From Rhodospirillaceae bacterium LM-1 (GTDB taxonomy: Bacteria > Pseudomonadota > Alphaproteobacteria > Rhodospirillales > WMHbin7), in the NCBI GenBank assembly GCA_902725215.1, contig CACUVI010000027.1, positions 173,455-237,454 on the forward strand: a DNA stretch of 64,000 nucleotides. Reading direction: 5' to 3'. The notes below the pieces were generated by a model. The model was not told where the DNA came from and made no database searches. It was given only the letters and a program-made list of their open reading frames with translations. Below, piece after piece: positions 44,880 to 53,296 of this stretch (the first letter of the stretch is position 1; every line of letters starts with the position of its first letter). A program made the translations under genes and the position numbers.

Positions 44880-46670
44880 TTGCGTCTATCCGGCATGTTG
44901 ACGGGTGTAGGGCTGGCGGTTGCGTTGCTGTTTCCGGCAAGCGCCGCCCGCGCCCAGGAAGAACTGAACCTGGGCGTCTTCGCCTTTAGGCCCAAACCGG
45001 TGATGGCCGAGCTGTATCAGCCGCTGGTGGATCATCTCAACCGCTCGATACCCGGCATCAAGATCAGAATGCTGGCGCTGGATATTTCCGAGATCGAAGC
45101 GGCGCTTGAGGCGGGCAAGCTGGACTTGGTCTTTACCAATCCCAGCCATTTCATGCTGCTTCGCCACCACAACCGCCTGACCGGCGCCCTGGCCACGCTG
45201 GTAACGCTGGACAAGGGTATCGCCGTCAGCAGCTTAGGCGGGGCCATTCTGGCGCCCGCCGACCGTTCGGACATTCAGACGCTGAAGGATATGAAAGGGC
45301 GCAAGATTGCCTATCCAGGAACCAAATATCTGGGTGGCTATCAGACGCAGGCTTATGAGCTGTTGCTCGCAGGCATCCATTTGCCTGATGATGCCAAACT
45401 TGTGAATGTGGGCGCGCATGACAGCGTTGTGAAAACGCTGCTGGCGGGTGAGGCGGATGCCGGTTTCGTTCGAACAGGCATTGTCGAGGCCATGATCCGC
45501 GAAGGAAACCTGCCCGAGGGCCGCCTAAAACTGATCAATCCCCAACCCCATCCGTCATTTCCATTTCTGGTCTCAACACGCCTTTATCCGGAATGGGCCT
45601 TTGCCGCCCTGCCGCACGTCAATGAGCGACTGGTCCGCCAGGTCGCCCGTGCGCTCTTCGATGTCGAGCCGGACAGCGAGGCTGCGAAGGCGGCAGGAAT
45701 TCATGGCTTCACGGTGCCCGCCGATTATCTGCCGGTTGAGAATTTGGCCCGCGTCCTGCGCCTGCCGCCCTTCGAGGAAGCGCCGGAATTCACCGCCCAG
45801 GATGTTTGGGAACGCTATTTCCCGGCCATTCTTGTCGGGCTGGGCGCTTTTTTGGTGATTGCCGTGCTGATGGCCTTTCTGGCGGTGGGTTATCGGCGCC
45901 TGAAGGTGGAGCAGGGGCGGGTTCTGGAAAGCGAGGCAAGAAGAAAACGAGCCTACGAGCTTCTCAATCGCCAAGCGCAGGATTTGAAACGGGCCAATCA
46001 GGAATTAGAGCAGTTCGCCTATGTCGCTTCGCACGATATGCGCCAGCCGCTTCGCATGGTGACCAGCTATCTCAATCTAATCAAGAAAAGGCTGGGTGAG
46101 CGGATTGATCCCGACATGGCGGATTTCATCGGCTTTGCCACCGATGGCGCCAAGCGCATGGATGCGCTGATCACAGGTTTGCTGGAATATTCCAGAACCG
46201 GTCGCAATCTCGAGCCGTTTCAGCCGGTCAGCTTATCGACTGCGGTTGCCGATGCGATTCAGAATCTCAAGGTCGCCATCGATGAAACCGGCGCATCGCT
46301 CACGCTAAAGCCCGGATTGCCTTCCATCATGGGCGACCGGATGGAACTGACGCGTCTGTTTCAGAATTTGATCGGCAACGCCCTGAAATACCATTCCCAG
46401 GATCGCTCGCCCGCAATCGATATCGAATGGGATGATGGGGGCGATGCCTGGCGGATCGTCGTGGCCGACAACGGGACCGGTTTTGATCCCAAGGACAAAG
46501 ATCGCATGTTCGCCATTTTTCAGCGTCTTGTTCCGACCAATCAGTGCGAGGGCACGGGGATCGGCTTGGCTTTGTGCCGCAAGATCGCCGAACATCACGG
46601 CGGCTCGATCGACGCTGAATCAACGCCGGGCGAAGGCAGCCGGTTTATCCTGGCCTTTCCCAAGGCATAG
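44880..46670 (+). CDS. Sensor histidine kinase with periplasmic PhnD-type binding domain
   Basis: A 596-residue kinase. A signal peptide (to about AARAQ, residue 26) is followed by a PhnD/phosphonate-type periplasmic binding domain (about 28-295: LNLGVFAFRPKPVMAELYQP, DLVFTNPSHFMLLRHHN, AYPGTKYLGGYQ). One membrane helix at 315-338 leads to a coiled coil, a HisKA domain with FAYVASHDMRQPLRMV and a HATPase domain (NALKYH, DNGTGFDPKDKDRMF, GTGIGLALCRKI). It should sense a small ligand directly. The DMRQPL box resembles phytochrome-like kinases that use Rcp1-type regulators. The start is TTG 44880 or ATG 44895. Confidence 0.9.
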   Translation: MRLSGMLTGVGLAVALLFPASAARAQEELNLGVFAFRPKPVMAELYQPLVDHLNRSIPGIKIRMLALDISEIEAALEAGKLDLVFTNPSHFMLLRHHNRLTGALATLVTLDKGIAVSSLGGAILAPADRSDIQTLKDMKGRKIAYPGTKYLGGYQTQAYELLLAGIHLPDDAKLVNVGAHDSVVKTLLAGEADAGFVRTGIVEAMIREGNLPEGRLKLINPQPHPSFPFLVSTRLYPEWAFAALPHVNERLVRQVARALFDVEPDSEAAKAAGIHGFTVPADYLPVENLARVLRLPPFEEAPEFTAQDVWERYFPAILVGLGAFLVIAVLMAFLAVGYRRLKVEQGRVLESEARRKRAYELLNRQAQDLKRANQELEQFAYVASHDMRQPLRMVTSYLNLIKKRLGERIDPDMADFIGFATDGAKRMDALITGLLEYSRTGRNLEPFQPVSLSTAVADAIQNLKVAIDETGASLTLKPGLPSIMGDRMELTRLFQNLIGNALKYHSQDRSPAIDIEWDDGGDAWRIVVADNGTGFDPKDKDRMFAIFQRLVPTNQCEGTGIGLALCRKIAEHHGGSIDAESTPGEGSRFILAFPKA

Positions 46671-46681
46671 AACGGGCCGCT

Positions 46682-47281
46682 CTACCGCTCCAGCGCCTTA
46701 TCCAGAAAATCCAGCCGGTCTTGTCCCCAGAATGGCTCGTCGTTATAGACGTACCAAGGCACGCCATGAACGCCTTTGGCGATGGCTTCGGCGGTGTTGG
46801 CTTCCCATTCCCGGTGGGCTTGCGAACCTTCACCCGATTGGGCCAGCAGTGCCTTGCCGTCCAAGCCCTGTTCATCGGCAATGATGGCCACCGTTGCCGC
46901 GTCGGCCAGATTGCGCTCTTCCTTCCACACGGCCCGCATATAGGCCAGCGACAGAGCGCCCATGTCATGGCCCTGCCTGCCCGCCTCGATGGTCAGGCAG
47001 GCCGCCATCTGGTCGGGAACGGGAAAATATTTCGGCTGCGTGTTCAGGCCGAAATTGAGATGTTTGTTCCAGCGCTCGATCTCGACCAAACGATAGGCCA
47101 AGCGGGCCGGGTGGCGGTCCTTGAACATGGTGCCGCCGGTGGCGGGAAACAGCTTGCCCAGATTGACCGGCTTATAATTGATCAAGGCGCCGTGGCGTTT
47201 GGCGATATCGATCAGGCGGGCATGGCCGATGAAGCTCCAGGGCGACACCAACGCATAATAGTAATCGATGTGCTTGGACAT
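46682..47281 (-). CDS. 2-hydroxychromene-2-carboxylate isomerase / kappa-class GST-like protein
   Basis: A 199-residue DsbA-fold protein. DYYYALVSPWSFIGHARL near residue 6 carries the Ser of the HCCA-isomerase/kappa-GST active site in place of the thioredoxin CxxC. GVHGVPWYVYNDEPFWGQDR near 170 is the conserved cis-Pro and C-terminal glutathione-binding region. Such enzymes use glutathione to isomerise aromatic-degradation intermediates or handle acyl-CoA-derived toxins. It lies 58 bases downstream of an acyl-CoA synthetase on the same strand, probably in one operon; the substrate is unknown. Confidence 0.88.
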   Translation of the reverse strand: MSKHIDYYYALVSPWSFIGHARLIDIAKRHGALINYKPVNLGKLFPATGGTMFKDRHPARLAYRLVEIERWNKHLNFGLNTQPKYFPVPDQMAACLTIEAGRQGHDMGALSLAYMRAVWKEERNLADAATVAIIADEQGLDGKALLAQSGEGSQAHREWEANTAEAIAKGVHGVPWYVYNDEPFWGQDRLDFLDKALER

Positions 47282-47339
47282 GGGGTGGTCTCCTTAGGGC
47301 GAATATAGGTGTTCTTGCAACTGGGCGCAGGGAATGCAG

Positions 47340-48998
47340 TTATCCTTCCTGCAGGCGTTTGGCCTTTTCCATCTCGCGCAGGTCCTTGCGCTTGATCTTG
47401 CCGGTGGCGGTCATCGGCAGTTCGGTCACGAATTCGATCTCTCGCGGATAGGCGTATTGCGCCATGCGCGTCTTTACATGGTTGCGAATCGAATCGGCCA
47501 GCGCCCGGTCGGCCGCATGGTCCTTCGGCCTTTGTCCCGGCTTGAGGACGATGAAGGCCTTGATGCTTTCGGTGCGCACCGGATCGGGCACGCCGATCGC
47601 GGCGGCCATGGCGACGGCCGGGTGGCGGATCAAGCAATCCTCGATTTCGCCGGGGCCGATGCGGTAAGCGCCCGAGGTGATCACGTCGTCGGCGCGGCCC
47701 TGGAACCAGAAATAGCCGTCGATGTCGCGCATGCCCATGTCGCCGGTCAGCAGCCATCCATTGGCGAACTTGTCTCTGGTGGCGTCGGGGTTGTGCCAAT
47801 ATTCGAGAAACATCACCGGATCGCCCTGGCGGATGGCGATATGGCCGGGCGTTCCAGGCTGTTGGGGGATGCCGTCGTCATCGACGATCTCGACTTCGTG
47901 TCCGGGAATGGCTCGTCCCATCGATCCCTTGCGCACCTCCATCACGGAAGCGCAATTGCCCACCACCAGATTGCATTCCGTCTGGCCGTAGAATTCGTTG
48001 ATCGTGACGCCGAAAGTGGATTTCCCCCAGTCTTGCAGTTCCTCGCCCAGCGTTTCGCCGCCCGATCCGATGCTGCGCAAACGCGGCTTGGCCGTAAAGG
48101 AACCCGCTTGGCGCATTATTTTCAGCGCCGTGGGCGGCAAGAAGACGTTGCGCACGCCATGGCGCGCCATCAGGTGCATGGCGAAATCTGGATCGAATTT
48201 GCGCGCCCGGTGCGCCAGCACGGGAACGCCGTGATGCCAAGCGGGCAACAGAACGTCGAGCAGACCGCCGATCCAGGCCCAGTCGGCGGGCGTCCAGAAC
48301 AGGTCGCCGTATTTCGGGAAGAAGTCTTGCGGAAATTCAACGCCCGGCAGATGGCCCAGAAGCGTGCGATGGGCGTGCAATGCGCCCTTGGGGCTGCCAG
48401 TGGTGCCCGAAGTGTAGATGATCAACGCCGGGTCGTCGGCCCGCGTGTCTTCGGGCGTGAATTGGTCCGTAGCACTCATCATGGCGGCCCAGAAATCGCT
48501 GACTCCCGCTTTGCCCTGCGCTCCCACCACCAGCAGATTGTCCAGACGCGGCAGTTCGCTTTTCAGCGCCATCACCTTGTCGAGATTCTCCATGTCGGTG
48601 ATCAAAAGCCTGGCCGACGAATCGGACAGGCGGTAGAGAAGCGCGTCTTCGCCAAACAAGGTGAACAGGGGAACCGCGATGGCGCCCAGCTTATAGGTGG
48701 CGATATGGGCCAGCGCCGTCTCCAGCGACTGCGACAGAAGAATGGCTACCCGGTCGCCTTTTTGCACGCCCAATCCCCGAAGCGCGTTGGCGAGGCAGTT
48801 GGACAGGCGCTTGATGTCGGCGAAGCTGTAGCGCCCCACCTCGCCATTTTCCAGTTCGGTGATCAGCGCCGTGCGGTTGCCGTCGGCCCCCAAGCCTGCA
48901 TGTTTGTCGATGGCGTCCACCCCGATATTGTAATGTTCGGGAATGTGCCAGCGGAATGTCCGGCATGTCTCTTCGTAGGAATGGCTGAGCTTCAGCAT
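47340..48998 (-). CDS. AMP-forming acyl-CoA synthetase
   Basis: A 552-residue ANL-superfamily enzyme that activates a carboxylic acid to its CoA thioester through an acyl-adenylate. The P-loop-like A3 motif is IIYTSGTTGSPKGALHAHR near residue 190, A5 NEFYGQTECN near 335, A7/A8 LLTGDMGMRDIDGYFWFQGR with DDVITSGAYRIGP, and the catalytic Lys in TATGKIKRKDLR near the C-terminus. The pattern is that of medium-chain or acetyl/propionyl-CoA synthetase relatives; the acid cannot be named. It overlaps the upstream EamA transporter by seven bases and precedes the isomerase gene. Confidence 0.9.
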   Translation of the reverse strand: MLKLSHSYEETCRTFRWHIPEHYNIGVDAIDKHAGLGADGNRTALITELENGEVGRYSFADIKRLSNCLANALRGLGVQKGDRVAILLSQSLETALAHIATYKLGAIAVPLFTLFGEDALLYRLSDSSARLLITDMENLDKVMALKSELPRLDNLLVVGAQGKAGVSDFWAAMMSATDQFTPEDTRADDPALIIYTSGTTGSPKGALHAHRTLLGHLPGVEFPQDFFPKYGDLFWTPADWAWIGGLLDVLLPAWHHGVPVLAHRARKFDPDFAMHLMARHGVRNVFLPPTALKIMRQAGSFTAKPRLRSIGSGGETLGEELQDWGKSTFGVTINEFYGQTECNLVVGNCASVMEVRKGSMGRAIPGHEVEIVDDDGIPQQPGTPGHIAIRQGDPVMFLEYWHNPDATRDKFANGWLLTGDMGMRDIDGYFWFQGRADDVITSGAYRIGPGEIEDCLIRHPAVAMAAAIGVPDPVRTESIKAFIVLKPGQRPKDHAADRALADSIRNHVKTRMAQYAYPREIEFVTELPMTATGKIKRKDLREMEKAKRLQEG

Positions 48999-49894
48999 TT
49001 CGTTTCGCCCGGACGGTTGACCAGCCAGATTCCCGCCGCCACCAGGGCAAGAGCGGCCAATAGCAGCGGCGTGATCGGCTCGCTTAGGATAATCCCTCCG
49101 GCGGCCAAGCCGAAGAGGGGGGTGAGGAAGGTGAAGGAAGCCAGCCTAGCCGCCGGATAATGCGCCACCAGCCAGAACCAGGCGAGATAGCTGGCGAAGG
49201 CGACGATCACGGTCTGAAAAAGCAGGCAGCCGACGACAAGCGGCGAAAGCATAGTTATGCCCGGCTCGCCCATCAGGATCGAGGCGGGAACCAGCGCCAA
49301 GGCCGAGACGGCCAATTGATAAAACAAGGTCTTGGCGGGCGAAATGCGGGCCAGCACCGTGGCCTTGACCAGCACCGTGGTCGCTCCCCACAAGACGGCT
49401 CCCGCCAGGGCCAACAGATCGCCATACAGCATGGTTGGCGACGCCAGCGTCCACCCATCAGCGAAGGCGATCACGATGCCCAGAAAGGCGCAGCCAAGGC
49501 CCATGGCTTGCAATAGCCGCAGTTTTTCGTGGGGCAGGAAAAGTTGCGCCCCCAGCGCCACCACGAAGGGGGCGGTATAGATGAAGATGATGCTGCGCGA
49601 CGCCGTGGTGTAGGACAGGCCCCAATAAATGCACAGGAACTCCACGGCGAACAGCGTTCCCGCGATCAGGCCGGGGATCAGGCTTTTATCGCGCTCCAGC
49701 AGCTTCTGGCCTCTGAGCGTCATCCATATCCACAGCAAGGCGGTGGCGCCGATCGAGCGAATGCCCGCCTGCATGACCGGCGACACGCCTTCGTTGGCCA
49801 GTTTGATCGATACCTGCTGCAATCCCCACAGCAGGCACAAAAGAGCCAGAAGCGCCATCGCCGACAAATCGAGATGGGTTCGCCGGTCGAGCAT
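48992..49894 (-). CDS. EamA/DMT-family transporter
   Basis: A 300-residue membrane protein with ten predicted helices in two EamA repeats (ALLCLLWGLQQVSIKLANEG near residue 15; GAVLWGATTVLVKATVL in the second half). Members export amino acids, nucleotides or other small metabolites; the substrate is not readable. The ATG at 49894 shares a base with the stop of the GH114-like gene, fixing the start; a much longer open frame upstream is an artefact of GC content. It overlaps the acyl-CoA synthetase start by seven bases. Confidence 0.88.
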   Translation of the reverse strand: MLDRRTHLDLSAMALLALLCLLWGLQQVSIKLANEGVSPVMQAGIRSIGATALLWIWMTLRGQKLLERDKSLIPGLIAGTLFAVEFLCIYWGLSYTTASRSIIFIYTAPFVVALGAQLFLPHEKLRLLQAMGLGCAFLGIVIAFADGWTLASPTMLYGDLLALAGAVLWGATTVLVKATVLARISPAKTLFYQLAVSALALVPASILMGEPGITMLSPLVVGCLLFQTVIVAFASYLAWFWLVAHYPAARLASFTFLTPLFGLAAGGIILSEPITPLLLAALALVAAGIWLVNRPGETKC

Positions 49895-50982
49895 CAATTC
49901 AGGGGATAGACGGTTTCGAAATAGCGCCAGCCGCCCGTGTCGTCGAACATCACGCCGTCGAAGCCCAGATCCATGATCCATTTGAGATAGCGGCCCAGGA
50001 TGTCTTTCCAGTCCTTGTGCCGGTAATCGACGGTGAAACGGTCGGGATTGCCGGGATCGACGGCGATCAGCCAAGCAGGACTGCCTTCTTTCCATGTGGG
50101 CTGCCAGTAGGGTGCCCCGGCATTGGCGTAAGTCAGCGGCAGGCGGGCGATCACCTTGCGTGGGCTGCCGATCTTCTTGAACTTCAGCTGATAGACTTCC
50201 TGCTTGGTCAGGGGTTCTTGCGCAACGCCCTGGGCGACGTCGAGAATCAGCAGGTCCTGGTTGGTTTCGACCAGGGCGAGAACCGCCTTGGACTTGGGTC
50301 CAAAGCGCTTGGTGTCGAGAACGGCCAGGAAATTCCTGGCGTCGTCCAGGCTTAGGATCGGCCTGGGATTCTCGCCGGGCGGCCTGCCCGAGGGAATCAT
50401 GTTCAGTTCGGTCATGTCCACGGCGACATAGGGGATGGCCCCCAATTTCCGGGCGTTGGTCAAGGCGAGGTCCGCCGCCTGACCCATGCAGAAATCGATG
50501 GTCAGCAGACGCTTGCCCAGTTTCCTGAACTCGGACAGCGTTTTAAGGCGGATCGTCTGCTCCTTGGGCGGCGCGTCGGCGCAAGACAGATTGTCTTCCA
50601 CCACCCCGTCGATGGCCCGTGCCAAGGGGCGCATCAGCCCATGCATGGGAACCCGCTTGTCGTCGTCGATCATGGGATTCACGATCTCTTCCAGGATGTA
50701 TTCCCAGTAATCCTTTTCGAGAATGGCCGCGCCGTCGCGCAGCAGAACCTGGAAATTCTTGTCGCGCTTGTGGGCGTAAAGCGACAGTTCCATCAGAATG
50801 GCGCGCAACTCGGCCCTGAAATCATAGGGCTTGTCGGGATTGACCGGAGTCATCGCCTCAGGCTCGGGCTGGGCGTCCTTCAATTCCTTGCCTTGGGCGC
50901 GGACTTGCCCTTGGGCAGGCGCCTGGGCCTGGACCGCGGGGGCCAGGGCGAGCAGCAGGGCGAGAAAAACGAAGAAGCGCAT
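49894..50982 (-). CDS. Secreted GH114/TM1410-like TIM-barrel protein
   Basis: A 362-residue protein with a signal peptide (RFFVFLALLLALAPAVQAQA). The C-terminal third has VIARLPLTYANAGAPYWQ, WLIAVDPGNPDRFTVDYRHK and WIMDLGFDGVMFDDTGGW, typical of the GH114 endo-alpha-1,4-polygalactosaminidase / TM1410 family, with Asp residues at the strand ends. The family hydrolyses galactosamine-rich exopolysaccharide in some organisms; activity here is not shown. An N-terminal Gln/Ala/Pro-rich linker follows the signal. It heads a leftward operon with the transporter and acyl-CoA synthetase. Confidence 0.78.
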   Translation of the reverse strand: MRFFVFLALLLALAPAVQAQAPAQGQVRAQGKELKDAQPEPEAMTPVNPDKPYDFRAELRAILMELSLYAHKRDKNFQVLLRDGAAILEKDYWEYILEEIVNPMIDDDKRVPMHGLMRPLARAIDGVVEDNLSCADAPPKEQTIRLKTLSEFRKLGKRLLTIDFCMGQAADLALTNARKLGAIPYVAVDMTELNMIPSGRPPGENPRPILSLDDARNFLAVLDTKRFGPKSKAVLALVETNQDLLILDVAQGVAQEPLTKQEVYQLKFKKIGSPRKVIARLPLTYANAGAPYWQPTWKEGSPAWLIAVDPGNPDRFTVDYRHKDWKDILGRYLKWIMDLGFDGVMFDDTGGWRYFETVYPLN

Positions 50983-51076
50983 GGTCTTAGTCTAGCCGAT
51001 ACGGATGGGCTTTCAAACCCTTGCATGAGGGGGCCGGACGGGCTAGACACGAGCCTTCCAGACAGGAGGTTTGCCC

Positions 51077-52312
51077 GTGTCCTTACCCCTTTTCCGTCCC
51101 TTTCCCGGCCTGCGCCCCGCCCCAGAACTGGCTTCCCAGGTGGCGGCCCCCCCCTATGACGTGCTGAACAGCGAGGAGGCGAGGGACCTGGCCAAGGGCA
51201 AGCCGCACAGTTTCTTGCACATCTCGAAGCCCGAGATCGATTTGCCCGTGGGGACGGACCCCTATGCGCCCGAGGTTTACGCCAAGGGGGCCGAGAATCT
51301 GAAGAAGATGATCGAGGCGGGCGTAATCAAGCGCGACCCCAAGCCTTGCTATTACGTCTATCGCCTTCGGATGGGCGACCATGTGCAGACCGGCATCGTG
51401 GCGGCGGCTTCGGTGGCGGCCTATGACGTCAATCGCATCCGCAAGCACGAATTCACCCGCCCCGACAAGGAAGACGACCGCGTGCGCCAGATCGACAGCG
51501 TGAACGCCCAGACCGGCCCGGTGCTGCTGGCCCATCGCCCGATCAAGGCGGTCAGCGAGGTCATCGCCCGCGTTACGGCCTTGCCCGCCGCCTATGATTT
51601 TGCGGCCCATGACGGCATCGGCCATGCGCTGTGGGTGATCGATCAGGACGCCGACATCAAGACGGTTACGGACGCTTTCGAGGCGGAAAAAGCCGTCTAT
51701 ATCGCCGACGGCCATCATCGGTCGGCTGCCGCTTCGCGCATCGCCAAGGCGCGCTCGGGCAAAGGCGGCGAAGATGCCGCCCACAACTCGTTCCTGGTGG
51801 TGTCCTATCCCATCGATGAAATGCGCATCCTTGACTACAACCGCGTGGTCAAGGATTTGAACGGCATGAGCGAGGCCGAACTGCTGGAGAAGCTCGCCAA
51901 GACCTTCACGCTGGAAGAAACCAAAAATCAGGCCAAGCCGAAGGCCAAGCGCCAGATCGGCCTTTATCTAAAGGGGCGCTGGTTCCTGATGACGCTGAAG
52001 GCCGAACCCCAGGGGCTTGATCCCGTGCAGTCGCTGGATGTCAGCCTGCTCACCGATCTGGTGCTGGCGCCTTTGTTCGGCATCGAGGATCTACGCAAGG
52101 ACAAGCGCATCGACTTCGTGGGCGGCAAGCGCGGCCTGGGCGAGTTGGAAAAGCGCGTCGATTCCGGCGAAATGGCGGCGGCTTTCGCGCTTTATCCCAC
52201 CAGCATGGACGATTTGGTTTCGGTGGCCGACGCCAATCGGGTGATGCCGCCCAAATCCACTTGGTTCGAACCCAAGCTGGCCGACGGCATGGTCTCCAAC
52301 CCGCTTGACTGA
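51077..52312 (+). CDS. DUF1015 family protein
   Basis: A 411-residue protein of the DUF1015 family (function unknown, sometimes annotated as an SpoIIIAH/HTH-like or kinase-related protein without proof). It begins LPLFRPFPGLRPAPE and has AAPPYDVLNSEEARDLA near 25, RKHEFTRPDKEDDRVRQID near 130 and YIADGHHRSAAASRIAKA near 210, the family's most conserved block. GTG 51077 is preceded by AGGAGG with ideal seven-base spacing, better than TTG 51071. miaA begins within its last codons, so they are co-transcribed. Confidence 0.88.
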   Translation: MSLPLFRPFPGLRPAPELASQVAAPPYDVLNSEEARDLAKGKPHSFLHISKPEIDLPVGTDPYAPEVYAKGAENLKKMIEAGVIKRDPKPCYYVYRLRMGDHVQTGIVAAASVAAYDVNRIRKHEFTRPDKEDDRVRQIDSVNAQTGPVLLAHRPIKAVSEVIARVTALPAAYDFAAHDGIGHALWVIDQDADIKTVTDAFEAEKAVYIADGHHRSAAASRIAKARSGKGGEDAAHNSFLVVSYPIDEMRILDYNRVVKDLNGMSEAELLEKLAKTFTLEETKNQAKPKAKRQIGLYLKGRWFLMTLKAEPQGLDPVQSLDVSLLTDLVLAPLFGIEDLRKDKRIDFVGGKRGLGELEKRVDSGEMAAAFALYPTSMDDLVSVADANRVMPPKSTWFEPKLADGMVSNPLD

Positions 52313-53243
52313 TCCGTCGTTAAAGCCGGTTCTGGTCATCGCTGGCCCGACGGCTTCGGGCAAGTCGGGGCTGGCGATGCAGGCCGCCCTGGCCTTCGGC
52401 GGCGTGATCATCAACGCCGACGCGCTGCAAATGTATCGCGGCTTGCGCATCCTGACCGCAAGGCCATCCTTGGCCGACGAGGAAGCCGTGCCGCATCGGC
52501 TGTATGGCCTGCTGGAAGCGGAAGAAACATGTTCGGCGGCCAGATGGGCCAAGATGGCGGCAGGCGAAATCGGCAAGGCGCATGAGGCGGGCCGCCTGCC
52601 GATCCTGACCGGCGGCACGGGCTTGTATCTAAGGGCGTTGGTCGAAGGTCTGGCCCCCATGCCGGACGTGCCCGATCCCTACCGGAACTCGGCCCGCGTG
52701 CTGGCGTCGGAAATCGGGGCGCTGGCTTTGCATGCCCGCCTGAAAGAGCGCGACCCTGTGATGGCGGCCCGCTTGCGCCCCACCGATACCCAGCGCTTGA
52801 CCAGGGCTTGGGAAGTGTTGGAGGCGACTGGCCGCTCGCTGGCCGACTGGCAACTGATGAAGGGCAAGCCCTTTCCCGCCCGTTTCGTCAGCCTGTTCGT
52901 GATGCCGGAACGCGAGGAACTGTACCGTTCCTGCGACGCTAGATTCTTGAAAATGCTGGAAATGGGCGCCCTGAACGAGGCCGCCTTCTATCAAGACGCG
53001 CCGATTGATCTGCCCTTGCTGCGCGCCCTGGGTCTTAAAGAACTGATTCGCCATCTGAAAGGCGAGATGCCGCAGAACCAAGCCGTTGCCTTGGCCCAGG
53101 CCGCCACTCGCCACTACGCCAAGCGCCAAGTGACCTGGTTCAGGCACCAAATGCAACCCAGCCATGTCCTGCCTGCGCAATTTTCGGAAAGTCTGTGGCC
53201 AAAAATCTTTCCAATTATTCGCGACTTTCTGTTGACCGACTAG
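52305..53243 (+). CDS. miaA: tRNA dimethylallyltransferase MiaA
   Basis: A 312-residue enzyme that adds dimethylallyl to A37 of tRNAs reading UNN codons. The P-loop VIAGPTASGKSGLAMQ is near residue 10, followed by INADALQMYRGLRILTARP (family DSxQxY region, with Ala for Ser), ILTGGTGLYLRALVEG near 100, and KRQVTWFRHQ near the C-terminus, the tRNA-binding segment. It starts at TTG 52305, overlapping the DUF1015 gene by eight bases. ilvB follows after 53 bases. Confidence 0.94.
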   Translation: MTDPSLKPVLVIAGPTASGKSGLAMQAALAFGGVIINADALQMYRGLRILTARPSLADEEAVPHRLYGLLEAEETCSAARWAKMAAGEIGKAHEAGRLPILTGGTGLYLRALVEGLAPMPDVPDPYRNSARVLASEIGALALHARLKERDPVMAARLRPTDTQRLTRAWEVLEATGRSLADWQLMKGKPFPARFVSLFVMPEREELYRSCDARFLKMLEMGALNEAAFYQDAPIDLPLLRALGLKELIRHLKGEMPQNQAVALAQAATRHYAKRQVTWFRHQMQPSHVLPAQFSESLWPKIFPIIRDFLLTD

Positions 53244-53296
53244 ACGCTTAAGTCTAGTCTCTCGCCCTTCTTCGGCATGATGGATTCTATAAAGAG

